Assembly: GCA_017354895.1 (NCBI GenBank)
Contig: CP071493.1
Coordinates: 3,968,001 to 4,032,000 of the forward strand
DNA length: 64,000 nt
Source: Podospora comata
Lineage: Eukaryota > Ascomycota > Sordariomycetes > Sordariales > Podosporaceae
Reading direction: 5' to 3'
Part shown: positions 1 through 9,893 of the stretch, one piece after another
Numbering within the stretch: position 1 is the stretch's first letter
Layout of the letters: each line of letters starts with the position of its first letter
Position numbers and translations under genes: made by a program
Notes under the pieces: model-generated
Seen by the model: only the letters and a program-made list of their open reading frames with translations
The model's database searches: none
What the model was told of the DNA's origin: nothing

Positions 1-770
1 GGTTGTGTTTTTTCAGGGAGGTTTGTAGGGTATTGGGTGTGCTTTATTGCTTGAGATATCATGTTCAGGATGGCTCTGCGATGTTGAGGCTCCCTAAGTC
101 AAGCATGAGATCTGGAAATTGTCAGATGAATATCGAATTGAAGATAGCATGAAGGCTGGGTAGTGGTCCAAGAGTGTGCTTGAGTTGGCTTTGCCAGGCA
201 ATCTTCCGTGTGTTCTTGTTTGGTGACAATGATTGTGGGCGTTTGCAGAGATACCTTTGATCAAGACAGCAGCGTTTTAAATAGGAGAACAAGGTATTTA
301 AATACAAAGAAAAGAGTCAATATCCTGGCATCGTGTGGACTTTTTGATCCAACATCTGTCTATATACTACATCATCACTGAAAAGAAAATGCCCGTTGAT
401 CTGTCTGTTGGAACAGATGCTGAAGACCCTTATGGCCTTCATCTACCTGATATCATGTTGTTTTCAACCTCCATCTTGCCTCCGATATTGTCAGAAACTC
501 ATATGTTTGAAATGATCCCATCGCTACCCCAAGTTCAGACCCTAAAAGCGACCACCAAACCCTCTGTTCGTACCTTGATCGACAACATCATCGTCCCAGC
601 TTGGGAAGGAGCAACAGCCCATTGTTATCGTTCTGCCCCAGTGAATAGGAAAATTCTGCCCACCGCCCTGCCTGACCCTCCGCTACCTGGTTCGTTCATC
701 TGCTCTCCCAAATTCCCGTGAACCTTTGCCTCTCTTCTTTTTTTACTCAGTACGACTGATCGCCACGCTT
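1..770. other. Upstream region without a supported gene
   Basis: No gene can be supported here. A plus-strand open frame runs over 335-721 with an ATG at 389. Its product of about 110 residues has no family signature, no clear domain and no usable splice continuation, so I treat it as doubtful. From about 720 the plus strand becomes pyrimidine-rich, as is common in fungal promoters and leaders. This fits a transcript start for the gene whose ATG is at 1037. Confidence 0.5.
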
Positions 771-1031
771 GTAGGTGCCCCCATTCCCGCCCTCTCACGG
801 CATTTATGCTTCTTCTCTTTCGTTTGCTAACGATATTTTCAATAGTACCAGCAATTCGCCATCCGTCAAGCGAGGTGGGTTTTTTTTTTGATCTTTGTTT
901 TTCTTTCGACTTTTTTCAACTTTGGCTGACCATCTTCGACAGTACCCAAGCAACGAATTTTCGTCCCCGCTTTGTAGGTTTTCGTCTTTGTGTCCCACGA
1001 CTTCATAACCGGTTTGTTAACGATTATACAG
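771..1031 (+). other. Cluster of three putative 5'-leader introns
   Basis: Three intron-like segments precede the ATG at 1037: 771-845 (GTAGGT...AATAG), 875-942 (GTGGGT...GACAG) and 974-1031 (GTAGGT...TACAG). Each has a good branch-site match (GCTAAC, GCTGAC, GTTAAC) shortly before the acceptor. The leader pieces left between them are only 29 and 31 bases long. The first and third introns share the motif GTTTGYTAACGA near their 3' ends, and the intron at 1131-1184 inside the coding region carries GTCTGTTAACGA. What is seen is motif spacing; splicing itself is inferred. Confidence 0.45.
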
Positions 1032-1036
1032 ACAAG

Positions 1037-2104
1037 ATGTACACCATCACCACCTTCGCCGCAGTTGCCTTCGGGATTCTTGCCCAGCTCGCCGCCCTCG
1101 CGGTGGTTGTCTGCTCCCTCGGCTTCGCAGGTATGTTGCGTTCTTAGTCATTAGATTTCGAGCGTCTGTTAACGAATGTGACAGTCCAAACTGCAAGCCC
1201 GACCGCCGCCCTCGCCGGGTTGGCTTTCCTTGTGTTGTTCTTCTCTCTGGTCTTCCCTCGCCTCCGAAAGGAGTACTTTGCAGCCATTGCTTCTGCGGTG
1301 CTGGGCGGACTCCTGGCCCACTTTAACGGGTCTGCGAGCTTCTCGTCTGGTGCCTTCACCACGGCACTGGCTGTATTTGTGCTTTCTCTTGTGTGCAAGC
1401 ACTTCCCGGGATGCTTCAATGTCCTGTGGAGGTACGTCGTTGCCGCGGTGTGTTGCCTGGCCCCTGTCTTTTCTCCCTCGTGGAGGGCTTTCCTCGGAAA
1501 GTCGCGGGGGGCTTGCAGGAATTTCCCTGAGTTGATTGAGAACGTTGTTCTCATGATTCCGCTGGGTCACATCACCCTCCGCGAGTTACTCAACGAGGTG
1601 GCGCGGCGTCACGTTCGAGAGTTGAGATTTGCCGAGCAATGCGTCACCCTTGGGAAAGTTCTCGACAGCTCTCAAGCCGCTGTTGATGAGTTCCGCCGTG
1701 TTCACCCGAACAGGAGGCTTTCCCATTGTGTGTGCAGATTCATCACGGAGCAGATCCCCCTTGCCGAGATGGAAGACGGTCTTTTTGAGTTGAGTCGTTT
1801 CTCTACCCGGGAACGGCTCCTCTTCCTCGCCGGTTTCTTAGGTTCTTTGCTGGAGACTGAGTTTGCTCGGTTGAAGGCCGCCTGTGAGAAACTGGATGAG
1901 GTGATTAACAAACGGCAGCAGTACATTGCTTCTACCATCCAGATCCAAAAGATTGTCGTCAAAGAGACAGCGGCATACCCTATTGTCAAGATCCCGGCTG
2001 TGGCGCGTTTGCCCTCGCGGGCACTCGTGCTCAAGCCCGATAGCTTCGTTCCTGCCGCACTCCCCCCTGCGTCTCCTAGACGACCAGAGAGAAGAAGGAA
2101 ATGA
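1037..2104 (+). CDS. Multi-pass membrane protein of unknown function
   Basis: The predicted protein has 337 residues from exons 1037-1130 and 1185-2104. The intron 1131-1184 (GTATGT...GACAG, branch GTTAAC) joins in frame through a split valine codon. I chose the ATG at 1037 because it directly follows a leader-intron acceptor and opens a hydrophobic N-terminus. The first 130 or so residues hold four to five hydrophobic stretches likely to span a membrane: near residues 6-30, 38-57, 63-82, 85-103 and 111-130. The remaining 200 residues are soluble-looking, helical and charged, and end in a basic tail. I do not recognise the family. The stop overlaps the next ATG by four bases (ATGA at 2101-2104), which is unusual for a fungal nuclear gene. 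A hidden intron linking it to the next frame is possible, but no convincing donor is visible. Confidence 0.65.
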
Positions 2105-3828
2105 GCGTGTTCGAGATGATCGTCTCGACTGTTCGTCACCCCCGCAGCAAAACCAAGGTTCTCCCCGTCACAGAGACCGAGGTCGAGCTGCCTCAGACCC
2201 CCGACCACTCCCACTCCGAACCCCCTGCCTCTCCTGCACCCGCCATCATCGAGGAAACCGCTCCTCTCTCGCCATCAACCATGGTCCAGCGCGCCTTTTC
2301 CCAAATTGAGGGCATGGACCAGGCGTTAAGAGCGTTGTCCGTTCGCGAGCATCACGCGTCGGACAACGAGATCTACGAGATGATGATGCGGCCTCGCGAG
2401 GAGAGTGCTGTCACAAAGGAAGCTCGGTTCGCTCGTGAACGGTCGCTCATTGCGTACCGTCACGCCCAAGCCGAGAAGGAGAAAGAGATCAAGGCTTTGG
2501 TGGTTGTTTCTCCCGCTGCTGTCACTTCGGTGACTTTAGCACCAGCCGCCGCGGCCGCCGCCGATACTCCCTTCGTCCTTCCTTCGGACGCCCCAGCCCA
2601 GGCCACCGCCGTCGCACCAACCTCTTCCGATGATCTGATGTCGGAACTCCGCGTTGCCTTCACCGCGCGCGGACGAAGCATCCGGAAGACGACGCGCGAC
2701 GACACCCCGGCCAAGCTGAAGGCTACCAATGCCACTGTTCCCGCCACGTCATCCACTGAAGATGAGTGGGTCACCACGGATGAGAGTGATTCGGACGAGC
2801 CTTGCGGCTCTGAAGATGACGATTCCAAGTCTGACGTCGATTCCGAAGGTCCTCACGGGCCGGAGGATGATGACTCTGGCGACGGTGATGAGGATGACGC
2901 GGCACCGAGCGTCGCCTCTTCCATTCTAGCTGTTGTGGATGGTGAGCAAGCTTCACCGAGCGAACCCACCGCCGACGCCGTCGATGGCAACGACAAACAC
3001 GGTTCCCCTGGTCCGTCCGGAAACCCTGCTCTGCCCGAAGCCGAAGTGTCTTTTGACTCGGAAGCTGGTGTGCGTGAGCAGGCCGGCGGTTCCACCCGTG
3101 ACGTTGCCGTCACCGTCGGCGGTGACAAGCAAAGTGAGGACACGGATGACGAGCCCGAGACCTCTTTGGAGGAGGAGGAGAATGAGAGTGATTCTTGCGC
3201 TGGTGTTGACCAGCAGTTGCTTGTTACAGAGCTTTATTTAACGCTACCCCTGAGCCTAATGACGACGACCACGTGCGGTGAAGCCGACACTTCTTTGGAA
3301 GGGGAGGCCGAGCAGAAGGTGCTGTCTCGCGACAGCGCCGGAAGTGGTTTGACATCTGCGGAGGAAGGGAGTGTTGACACACCACCTGTCGGCTCCAGTC
3401 CTGTTATTAGTGTGGAGGCACAGAGTGAGAACGATGCCGACGTTAACGACATCACAAGCCTCTTGGAGGCTTCTCATATTTCGACTTCCGTTGCGCAAGC
3501 AGTTGCAGCCCCACTGGTCACCGCGACAACCACCGCAACGACCGACATCATTGGTGATTTCACCGCAACCACCGCCGACGCCATCACCACACCCGCCACC
3601 ATCACGCCTCCTGAAGTCGGCATCGTCCAGACTGAGGAAGCCGTCATGACGGGGACCGAAGTCTGCCACGCTCTGCCAGGGATGGAGCTTGACGAGGGCT
3701 CGCTCGCGCGACCCGACTCAGTGAAGGTGGACGAGGAGGTGAAGGAAGAGGATGCACGGATGGAGGAGGCAGGTGTCGATGATGAGGGTGAGGATACCGC
3801 CATGGTCATCCCCGACGCCGGAGTATAG
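2101..3828 (+). CDS. Long acidic disordered protein, first part
   Basis: This open frame codes for 575 residues and begins with an ATG that has A at -3, inside the stop of the membrane-protein ORF. The product is low in order: a proline/serine-rich start, a short charged helical part around residues 60-130, then long Asp/Glu/Ser tracts around 210-270 and 345-370, and Thr/Ala-rich stretches near 470-520. No conserved domain or localisation signal is evident. The TAG at 3826-3828 lies in the same reading frame as the next ORF. If the segment 3823-3897 is an intron, the two frames fuse into one protein of 1,135 residues. That segment is 75 bases, starts GTATAG, ends TTCAG, and falls exactly between codons. 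The donor is weak, so separate proteins, read-through or an acquired stop all remain possible. The function is unknown. Confidence 0.55.
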   Translation: MSVFEMIVSTVRHPRSKTKVLPVTETEVELPQTPDHSHSEPPASPAPAIIEETAPLSPSTMVQRAFSQIEGMDQALRALSVREHHASDNEIYEMMMRPREESAVTKEARFARERSLIAYRHAQAEKEKEIKALVVVSPAAVTSVTLAPAAAAAADTPFVLPSDAPAQATAVAPTSSDDLMSELRVAFTARGRSIRKTTRDDTPAKLKATNATVPATSSTEDEWVTTDESDSDEPCGSEDDDSKSDVDSEGPHGPEDDDSGDGDEDDAAPSVASSILAVVDGEQASPSEPTADAVDGNDKHGSPGPSGNPALPEAEVSFDSEAGVREQAGGSTRDVAVTVGGDKQSEDTDDEPETSLEEEENESDSCAGVDQQLLVTELYLTLPLSLMTTTTCGEADTSLEGEAEQKVLSRDSAGSGLTSAEEGSVDTPPVGSSPVISVEAQSENDADVNDITSLLEASHISTSVAQAVAAPLVTATTTATTDIIGDFTATTADAITTPATITPPEVGIVQTEEAVMTGTEVCHALPGMELDEGSLARPDSVKVDEEVKEEDARMEEAGVDDEGEDTAMVIPDAGV

Positions 3829-3897
3829 GGTCCCCCTGCCGCGATGTTTGGCTCCATGTCAATGTCCGGCACCCCTTTTGCTTTCGGTGCCGTTCAG
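3823..3897 (+). other. Candidate intron removing the TAG between two in-frame ORFs
   Basis: The segment has GT at 3823, a pyrimidine-rich stretch before TTCAG at 3893-3897, and a length of 75 bases, a multiple of three, with both ends on codon boundaries. It contains the TAG at 3826-3828 and the ATG at 3844. Against it are the poor donor (GTATAG) and the lack of a strong CTAAC-type branch site. Confidence 0.35.
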
Positions 3898-5583
3898 GAT
3901 GATGTCAATATGGCATATCCTCAGCAACAGGATTTCGAAAACGTCGAGATAATCGACCAGGGTGTATTCGGCAATACTCTGATGCCGCCAGTGGGGGGTT
4001 ACCCTTCCCTCCCTTCTCAAGAAGGTGATATGAGGTTTCACGAAGCTGACGTGCGGATGGATGAGCTCGCACCCCAACCGTTCGACTTCAACGCGTATGA
4101 GGGTGTGAACTACGTTGGTTCTGGTGAGCAGCAGCAGCAGCAGCAGCAGTTTCACCCAGAACCAATGGACTACCACCATGATGTCGAGGCCTCTTCTTAC
4201 CAGCAGCCTCTTCCAAACAACTTCGGTCTGCAGCAATTGGCGTTGGATCGGTCCCAGCCTGATGATCAATACTATTATCAGGTTGGCCAGCAGCTCGCTC
4301 AGATCGATTTCGGCCCAGACAACCAGTCCCAGCTCCTGTCCGAATCTGACCTGACTTTGATTTTGGACGAGTATCTGAACTGGTCAATGTCGCAAGCCCA
4401 GTTTGAAGAACTGGTAAGAGAGGTCGAGCAGTTCGCCGAGAGAGAGACCCCGGGCACATGGTCGGGTCCGGACTCTCTTATCGACCCTGCCCTATTCGCA
4501 CTGCCGACAGACCAAGCGACCGACGACGTCCCAGCTGACGATGTGTCCCCAACCGCTGCTCGCGCCGCGGCCCCCATCCAAGCTGCTCCGTCACCGCAAG
4601 GCGAGGAGGTAGTCCCCCAAGGAGAAGAAGAAGAAGAAGAAGAAGAAGTGGGTGCGTCTGCGCCAACAACAGCAACCACAGCACCGGTGGTGACACCCCC
4701 CCCGGAGCAGGGGATCAGCTACTCCTTCGCGGAGTACTGGTCCGACGTGGCGTTCGATTCCCCGAATGAAGCCGACCACGTCGACGATTACGTCCCAGTT
4801 CCCGTCGCTCCAGTGCTGCGTCAAGAAGTCGAACGCCGCCGTCGGGAGCCCCGCTCCAACGGCTCGACTCCTGTTGAAGTTGTTCGCGCAGACGACAGAC
4901 AAGATGTGGTGTCCGCCGAACCCGACAGCTCCTCTTCTGATGAAGAGTCTGTCCGGCAGCGCGTCGCTCGTCGACCGATGCTCGTTCCCCGTTTGCAGGG
5001 CAGGGTTGCGGTTCGACAGGCTGTTGCCGAGCAGGTTCGCGCGGCTGGTGAGTCCTCTTCTGCGCCCCCGCAGAAGAAGACACTCCAGGAGGTGAGGGAC
5101 CGGCTCGAAGCAATGAGGCGTGCTGGCGCGTCGAATTTCGCGTCTTCGGACGAGTTGGACGAGGACGAGGATGATTCCCCTCCCTCGTTTCCCATCCCAT
5201 CTACCACCACCACCCCCAACTTCCCATCTGAGGGGTTAACAACACCAACTTCCGAGGAACCAGAGCCTGTCGCTGAAGGGTCCAGTGGCAGCGCCGAGGT
5301 GAAGGAGGGACAGCCGGCCGGAAAGCTGAAGCTGAAGTCCAGTGAGGTGGAGGCTCACCAGGGCGAGGAAGCCGAGCTCAAGGCAGCTGTTGCGGAGGAG
5401 GAGGAAGGGCACGGGCACATGGCTCCCGGTACCGGGCGGCGTCGAAAGCGAGACATAGGAGATTTTGGTCACCAGGAGATCGAATATGTGGAGCTTCCCG
5501 ACATCCCCGTCCGCGTCACCGAGGGCCGCCGGATCTTGTCTTTCAAGAGGCGGATTCCGGGTGCCCACGAGGAGCCCGATTGA
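3844..5583 (+). CDS. Gln/Glu-rich disordered protein, second part
   Basis: This open frame codes for 579 residues and lies in the same frame as the preceding ORF, five codons after its stop. The predicted chain is mostly disordered. It has a run of seven glutamines (about residue 96, coded by seven CAG), a run of eight glutamates (about residue 261, eight GAA), serine/acidic patches around 365-375 and 445-455, and a basic C-terminal segment with RRRKR near residue 530. A better-ordered patch lies at about 165-200, around a possible helix rich in Leu, Glu and Gln. I recognise no family. Glutamine-rich acidic proteins are often transcription or chromatin factors, but nothing here proves that. 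It may be the C-terminal half of one larger protein with the upstream frame, or a separately translated downstream ORF. Confidence 0.55.
   Translation: MFGSMSMSGTPFAFGAVQDDVNMAYPQQQDFENVEIIDQGVFGNTLMPPVGGYPSLPSQEGDMRFHEADVRMDELAPQPFDFNAYEGVNYVGSGEQQQQQQQFHPEPMDYHHDVEASSYQQPLPNNFGLQQLALDRSQPDDQYYYQVGQQLAQIDFGPDNQSQLLSESDLTLILDEYLNWSMSQAQFEELVREVEQFAERETPGTWSGPDSLIDPALFALPTDQATDDVPADDVSPTAARAAAPIQAAPSPQGEEVVPQGEEEEEEEEVGASAPTTATTAPVVTPPPEQGISYSFAEYWSDVAFDSPNEADHVDDYVPVPVAPVLRQEVERRRREPRSNGSTPVEVVRADDRQDVVSAEPDSSSSDEESVRQRVARRPMLVPRLQGRVAVRQAVAEQVRAAGESSSAPPQKKTLQEVRDRLEAMRRAGASNFASSDELDEDEDDSPPSFPIPSTTTTPNFPSEGLTTPTSEEPEPVAEGSSGSAEVKEGQPAGKLKLKSSEVEAHQGEEAELKAAVAEEEEGHGHMAPGTGRRRKRDIGDFGHQEIEYVELPDIPVRVTEGRRILSFKRRIPGAHEEPD
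4129..4149 (+). repeat. (CAG)7 microsatellite
   Basis: Seven perfect CAG units code for seven glutamines in the downstream disordered ORF. Length variation between strains would be expected. Confidence 0.95.
4624..4647 (+). repeat. (GAA)8 microsatellite
   Basis: Eight perfect GAA units code for eight glutamates in the downstream disordered ORF. Confidence 0.95.
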
Positions 5584-5809
5584 AAAAGGAAAACCGAAAA
5601 AAAACGACGAGAGAAGGATGGTGAGATGACATGAGACACACATGCTGGGACGTTGGCTGGCTATTTCTTTCTTGAGATACTTCTTCAAGGAGTAGGGTAG
5701 GGCAGGTGGGCTCAAGATATGGTATGGTTTTTTATTGCCTACCACAGCTGTCGTCATCACCCCAGCCTCTGTGTGTTCTCCTCTGTCATGGAAGAGTACT
5801 TGGGACTAT

Positions 5810-7269
5810 CTACCGATGCTTGACTCTGGTCCAGCCGCTTGTTCCCCGACTTGTACCACCACTTGTACCATCGCTTGTACCAGCAGCTCGCACGTCCTCA
5901 AACCCATCTTCGAACTCGTCGCCCTCGATATTTTCCCATTCCAGCATCGGGGCTTCGCTCGCCAGTCGCTTCTTCAGACGATCAGCCAACTTCAGCGGCG
6001 CGTATATCTTGAAGTTTCGGACGAATTCCACGCCTTCGGCACTCGTCAGCGAGGTGTGAGCCGTCCCATGCGACCAGCGACCAATCATTGACTTCGGTTT
6101 TGTCACATCGCCATTGTCCCCATCCCTTGGACTCCCGGCTGGTGGTGTGAGCGAAGATGGGAAGGTTGGTTCGACAGACCGGCGGTGGAGTTGATCACCA
6201 ATGAGCAGCCGCCACAGGTTGTGTCCGATGTTGCAAACATCGTCGTACGATTCCCTGTCCCCGAAAGAGACTCCTTGCGATGCACACAGCCAAGCAACAT
6301 CGTGCGCCAGCAAACCAACGCCCTCAAGGAATGCAGAGTACGTGTTTGGATCGTCCTTTGCCAGTGTCAGGAGCGCCTTTTCGATGAAGAGCGGACGGGG
6401 CCGTGGATTTCCAGATCGTCCTGACATGGCTGTTCCGGGGAATGGTACATCCCCATGGTGGTAGGAAGAGTTCACCGAGAATATTGTCGGGCGAGGGTAG
6501 TCACGATGAGGGAGTGTGATTTCCGCCGGCAGCCGGATCGCCAGATAATGCGAGGCCAACACGAGAATGTGCGCCACATGGGCAAAGACAGTCGATATCA
6601 CTTCGGGCGACAAATCTACCATCATCAGTCAGCCTTGGACATGTTTTGCCAGCTCGTCAGCCTCTCAGCACACTTACTATTCATGGCATGGAGGTCAAAG
6701 ATTTCGACACCGCCAATTTCGAACCGCTTGGTGCTGCCCTTCTTGACCTGGCGCAGCCCATACAGCCTGGCAGCTTCCTCACACAAGAAGGCTCTCGTCG
6801 CCGCCATCGTGTCGGCACTGCGATTCCATTTGTACCTGGTTCTGTGGATGGCTCGTTGCGTCTCTTCCAGCTGCCTGCTTCTCCTGGCTTCGGCACCAGT
6901 CGACACAGCCTCAAGATCAGATCTCCGTTGGGCGAGCAGCTTCTTCTTATCCTCGATCGCCTTTCGCGCAGCATCAACCTCGCTTCTCAACTTGTCGGCC
7001 TGCGCGATGATCTCGTTCGTTCGCTCGACTGCAGCTGCCGTATCCGACTTGAGCGTCTCCAGCCGGACAGCTTTGTTGGGGATCTGTCCCGTCTCGCTGG
7101 AAATGGCGGCATTCACCTCGCGCTCGAGCTGGTCTGTCTCAATAAGCGCCTTGGTGTACTCGATACGGGTCTCATAGAGACGGTTCCTCGCATCCACGAC
7201 ACAAAGGAACGGCCGGTCCTTGCTATGGTGGCCGCGGTGGCAAATGTCGCAGTTTATTTTGGCTTCCAT
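5810..7269 (-). CDS. atg14: Atg14/UVRAG-family subunit of the autophagy PI3-kinase complex
   Basis: The predicted protein has 465 residues from exons 7269-6678 and 6615-5810. The intron 6677-6616 (GTAAGT...GGTAG, branch GCTGAC) is in frame. I chose the ATG at 7269 because it places the cysteine motif CDICHRGHHSKDRPFLC at the very N-terminus, as in Atg14 proteins. A long coiled coil follows (about residues 40-170). The central block includes LPAEITLPHRDYPRPTIF (about 230-250), which is typical of the Atg14/Vps38 family. By family knowledge, Atg14 joins Vps34, Vps15 and Vps30 and directs the lipid kinase to autophagosome formation sites. The paralogous endosomal subunit Vps38/UVRAG is the alternative; the N-terminal cysteines favour Atg14. 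The C-terminus carries a Gly-Thr-Ser tetrapeptide repeat. The gene faces the unknown gene at 8120 across a shared 850-base upstream region. Confidence 0.75.
5835..5882 (-). repeat. 12-base minisatellite in the Atg14-like C-terminus
   Basis: Four imperfect 12-base units (plus-strand core CGCTTGTACCA) code for repeated Gly-Thr-Ser-x at the end of the Atg14-like protein. Confidence 0.8.
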
Positions 7270-8119
7270 TCTTGCGGGTTGCAAGACGGAAGAGTTGCGA
7301 GGTCTCGGTCAAACAATCAAAGGCGAGCGAGGGTCTTGTGTTTATGAAATCACTTGTTCGGCGCTCGAGGTCCTTTTGGTGGCCCGCCAAAGTACAAGAC
7401 GTGCTTTCAGGGAATCGAAGAAGGTTCCATTGTCTTCAGCAGCTTGGAATTTCTAGAAGAAGATGAAGGATGCAAATAAGCTCGGCTGACTCGAAGCTTG
7501 CTGAGGTCACCTACACAGAGTCCAGAGTCTCACAGTCACAGAAGAGAAAAAGAAGGCTGAAAAAGAAGCTTGATGTCCTCGAAGTCGGTGTTCTGGTGGT
7601 ACAAAGTCCAAGTCACAAGTGCGCCTCCCGGCTTATCAGTCCTGCGTCATCGTTATCGCACGCTGCCACCAGGCACCTGCCCCACTCCCCCGCCAATCAA
7701 GATCCCTGTCTCTCCGGCTGCTTCTCATTCGCGACGCGCTTTCACCTTCATCTCTCACAGACAACTCACCAAGCGTCCATCTGCTGCAGAGGGACAGGCA
7801 CACCAATAATTAGCCAGTGTCGGGCACATTGAGATACGGGATTGATCTTGGGCATCCAGATTTCATAGGGAGAAGCGGGGTTGAGAACTTTCAGCTTTGC
7901 GCTCGCCTCCTGATTCGCGAATGAGCATCACCATCATCTGAAAGGCAAGCGGCAGTCCCGCTCTTCTTCTGCCTTTCATTCATTCTGTCTTTCCTCAGTT
8001 GGAAAGAGCGAGCACCTCACTCTCCTACCTCCATCTTCTATTCCTGTCGAGCTCATCTCAGACGGGTGCCTTCCTCAGCGGCTTATCAAACTCAGAAACA
8101 AAGAACTTTCTCACTCGAC
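7270..8119. other. Divergent intergenic region
   Basis: This is the shared upstream region of the Atg14-like gene (minus) and the unknown gene starting at 8120 (plus). It is pyrimidine-rich on the plus strand near 8000-8090. Short open frames here lack any family signature. I see no RNA gene or repeat. Confidence 0.5.
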
Positions 8120-8826
8120 ATGGCAAGCGCGACAACTCCAACCGCCTCACCCCCAAAGCCGCCCCGCCACGAATCACCAGCCAAGAGAGCCGAATCGCCC
8201 CTTCCATCTCCTTCTCTACACTCGGAGCAGGCAGAATCAGACATCCTACCTCATAGTCCTCTGAAGTCTGTGGCCTACAAGAGGATGGCAGATACTCAGA
8301 GCAGTATCCCCAAGCCGCCAGGCACCACCAGAGTCGCCCAGGTCAAGACACCAGAACCGCGCATTCTCAAGGAGCGTTCCAACGGGAACATTGCTGAAAG
8401 ATCGCCCAGCACACCTGGACACCTGGCGCCCTTTGACTGGGAAGAATTTGAGGCTCGCTATCAGGAGGCTCTTGCCAAAGCGAACGGGGAGGAGCAAGAG
8501 TTGTTGGCTGAGTTTGAGAACCTGATCAAAGAACGTTTACTCGTCTCACCCTTTCATTTGATGACCATGAATAACTAACGTCCCCTGCAGTTCTTCAATG
8601 TCTGGGCATCATCAGCTTCCGTGCATGATACCGAACGGGGAGTCAAGCGACTTCAAACAAGAGAGCGATATGTGAAGATTGCTGAGCAGAATTTGGCGCA
8701 GAAGAAGAAGCACCGTAGGTTTGGCTGGAATGAGATGGTCTTTGGACTTTTCACTAACACGTTTCCACAGTCACCGAGGTGGTGCGCGCATTTCAAAGTG
8801 CCCTGGCGCTCCTGAGTCAGAACTAG
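8120..8826 (+). CDS. Conserved-looking small fungal protein, function unknown
   Basis: The predicted protein has 200 residues from exons 8120-8542, 8591-8714 and 8771-8826. The second intron (8715-8770, GTAGGT...CACAG) is clear. The first acceptor (CTGCAG at 8590, branch AACTAAC) is also clear. Its donor is uncertain: GT at 8535 is the better-looking site but breaks the frame, while GTCTCA at 8543 keeps it. The N-terminal 110 residues are Pro/Ser/Lys-rich and disordered. The C-terminal 80 form a compact acidic-then-basic helical part containing DWEEFEARYQEAL, FFNVWAS and EVVRAFQSALALL. Such a patterned C-terminus after a disordered N-terminus looks like a real conserved module, but I cannot name its family or role. 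Confidence 0.6.
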
Positions 8827-9266
8827 ACCGGTCATCCAGCAAACACTAGCAAAGCGGATGATTTGATGATGACACGAACATGTCTCTTCTTTCGGGCAGC
8901 AAGCAGCATCACATGACATTGAGGACAGGCGTTTCGGTTGGGTTGGGTGGTTTCTAGCTGTGAGGACGGGGCTCTGGTAATACATGATTCTTGAGCAATT
9001 CCAATCAAGTTGCTCCAACAAGTCCTTCTTGCTCCCCTCATCCACCAGCAGCCAACAAGAATCACCAGCACTTTCTGGCCAGTGCATTTTATTCGACTTT
9101 CATCAAAACCATCTCGAAAACCCGCCTTGCCAGCATCCACCATTACTTCGACTGCCCAAGATTGGCTCGGGCGCAGCGCACGTGATCACGCGCGCGACCA
9201 GCCAAATTCACACTCTTGGCCGCCAATCCACCCAATCTCAACGCTGCTCATTCTGCTCACGCCAAA
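8827..9266. other. Intergenic region
   Basis: This region lies between two plus-strand genes and would hold the 3' end of the first and the promoter of the second. I see no RNA gene, repeat or supported ORF. Confidence 0.5.
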
Positions 9267-9893
9267 ATGGCGGGCACGTCAATCCAGGTCCCGACAATCA
9301 GTCAGGTATGTCTTTGTTGTCTGTTTCTCCGTGGTGCAATTCAGTCGCTAACACTATCCTAGGCTGATATGCTTGCCTTCCACGAACAACATTTCGCTCA
9401 ATTCGCGACAGATCACTTCCACTCCCAATTCCTCCGACCTTCCCTCGATGACCAGGAACCCATCCCATCTCATGAACAAGAAGAAGAATACTATTACGAA
9501 GAAGAAGAGGACGATGGACTCGGCTACTATCCCGACGGCGTCAAGCGCACCCTGACCGACGAGCAAATCGCCATCTTTAGGCACTCGGAGCTCGAGGCTC
9601 TGCGTCGCGGCAGACAGCCTCCCAAGCCGCAAGGGGTCACCGCCACACTGGCCGAAGACCTCTCCGAAGGCGAGATATCATCGCCGGCGCCAGTCGTCAC
9701 CGCAAAAAAGAACAAGAAGCGGAAGCGCAACAACAAGAACAAGAATGTCGGAGAGCCACCGATGGATCTGCGCAAGCGAACATGGGACGTGGTAGACAAG
9801 GGCCTTGCCAGCCTCGACTACGGTGAAGAAGAAACCCAGCAGCCAGCACAAGCCAGCACAGCACAGCGTCGTCAGATCTCATACGACGATTGA
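9267..9893 (+). CDS. DUF3807-family protein
   Basis: The predicted protein has 189 residues from exons 9267-9305 and 9363-9893, with an intron GTATGT...CCTAG. The short first exon supplies MAGTSIQVPTISQ and leads directly into ADMLAFHEQHFAQFA. The core YYPDGVKRTLTDEQIAIFRHSELEALRR, written here as two adjoining motifs (YYPDGVKRTLT and DEQIAIFRHSELEALRR, about residues 71-98), is what I recall as the signature of the fungal DUF3807 family. An acidic Glu/Tyr-rich patch precedes it, a Lys/Arg-rich nuclear-localisation-like cluster (about 130-140) follows, and a conserved-looking helix RKRTWDVVDKGLASLDYG ends the ordered part. The role is unknown. The basic cluster suggests a nuclear or nucleolar site, which is inference. 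Confidence 0.7.

Noticed and set aside
335-721. Plus-strand open frame of 128 codons near the window start
   Set aside because: Its first ATG is internal, it has no family signature, and no splice partner gives a convincing protein.
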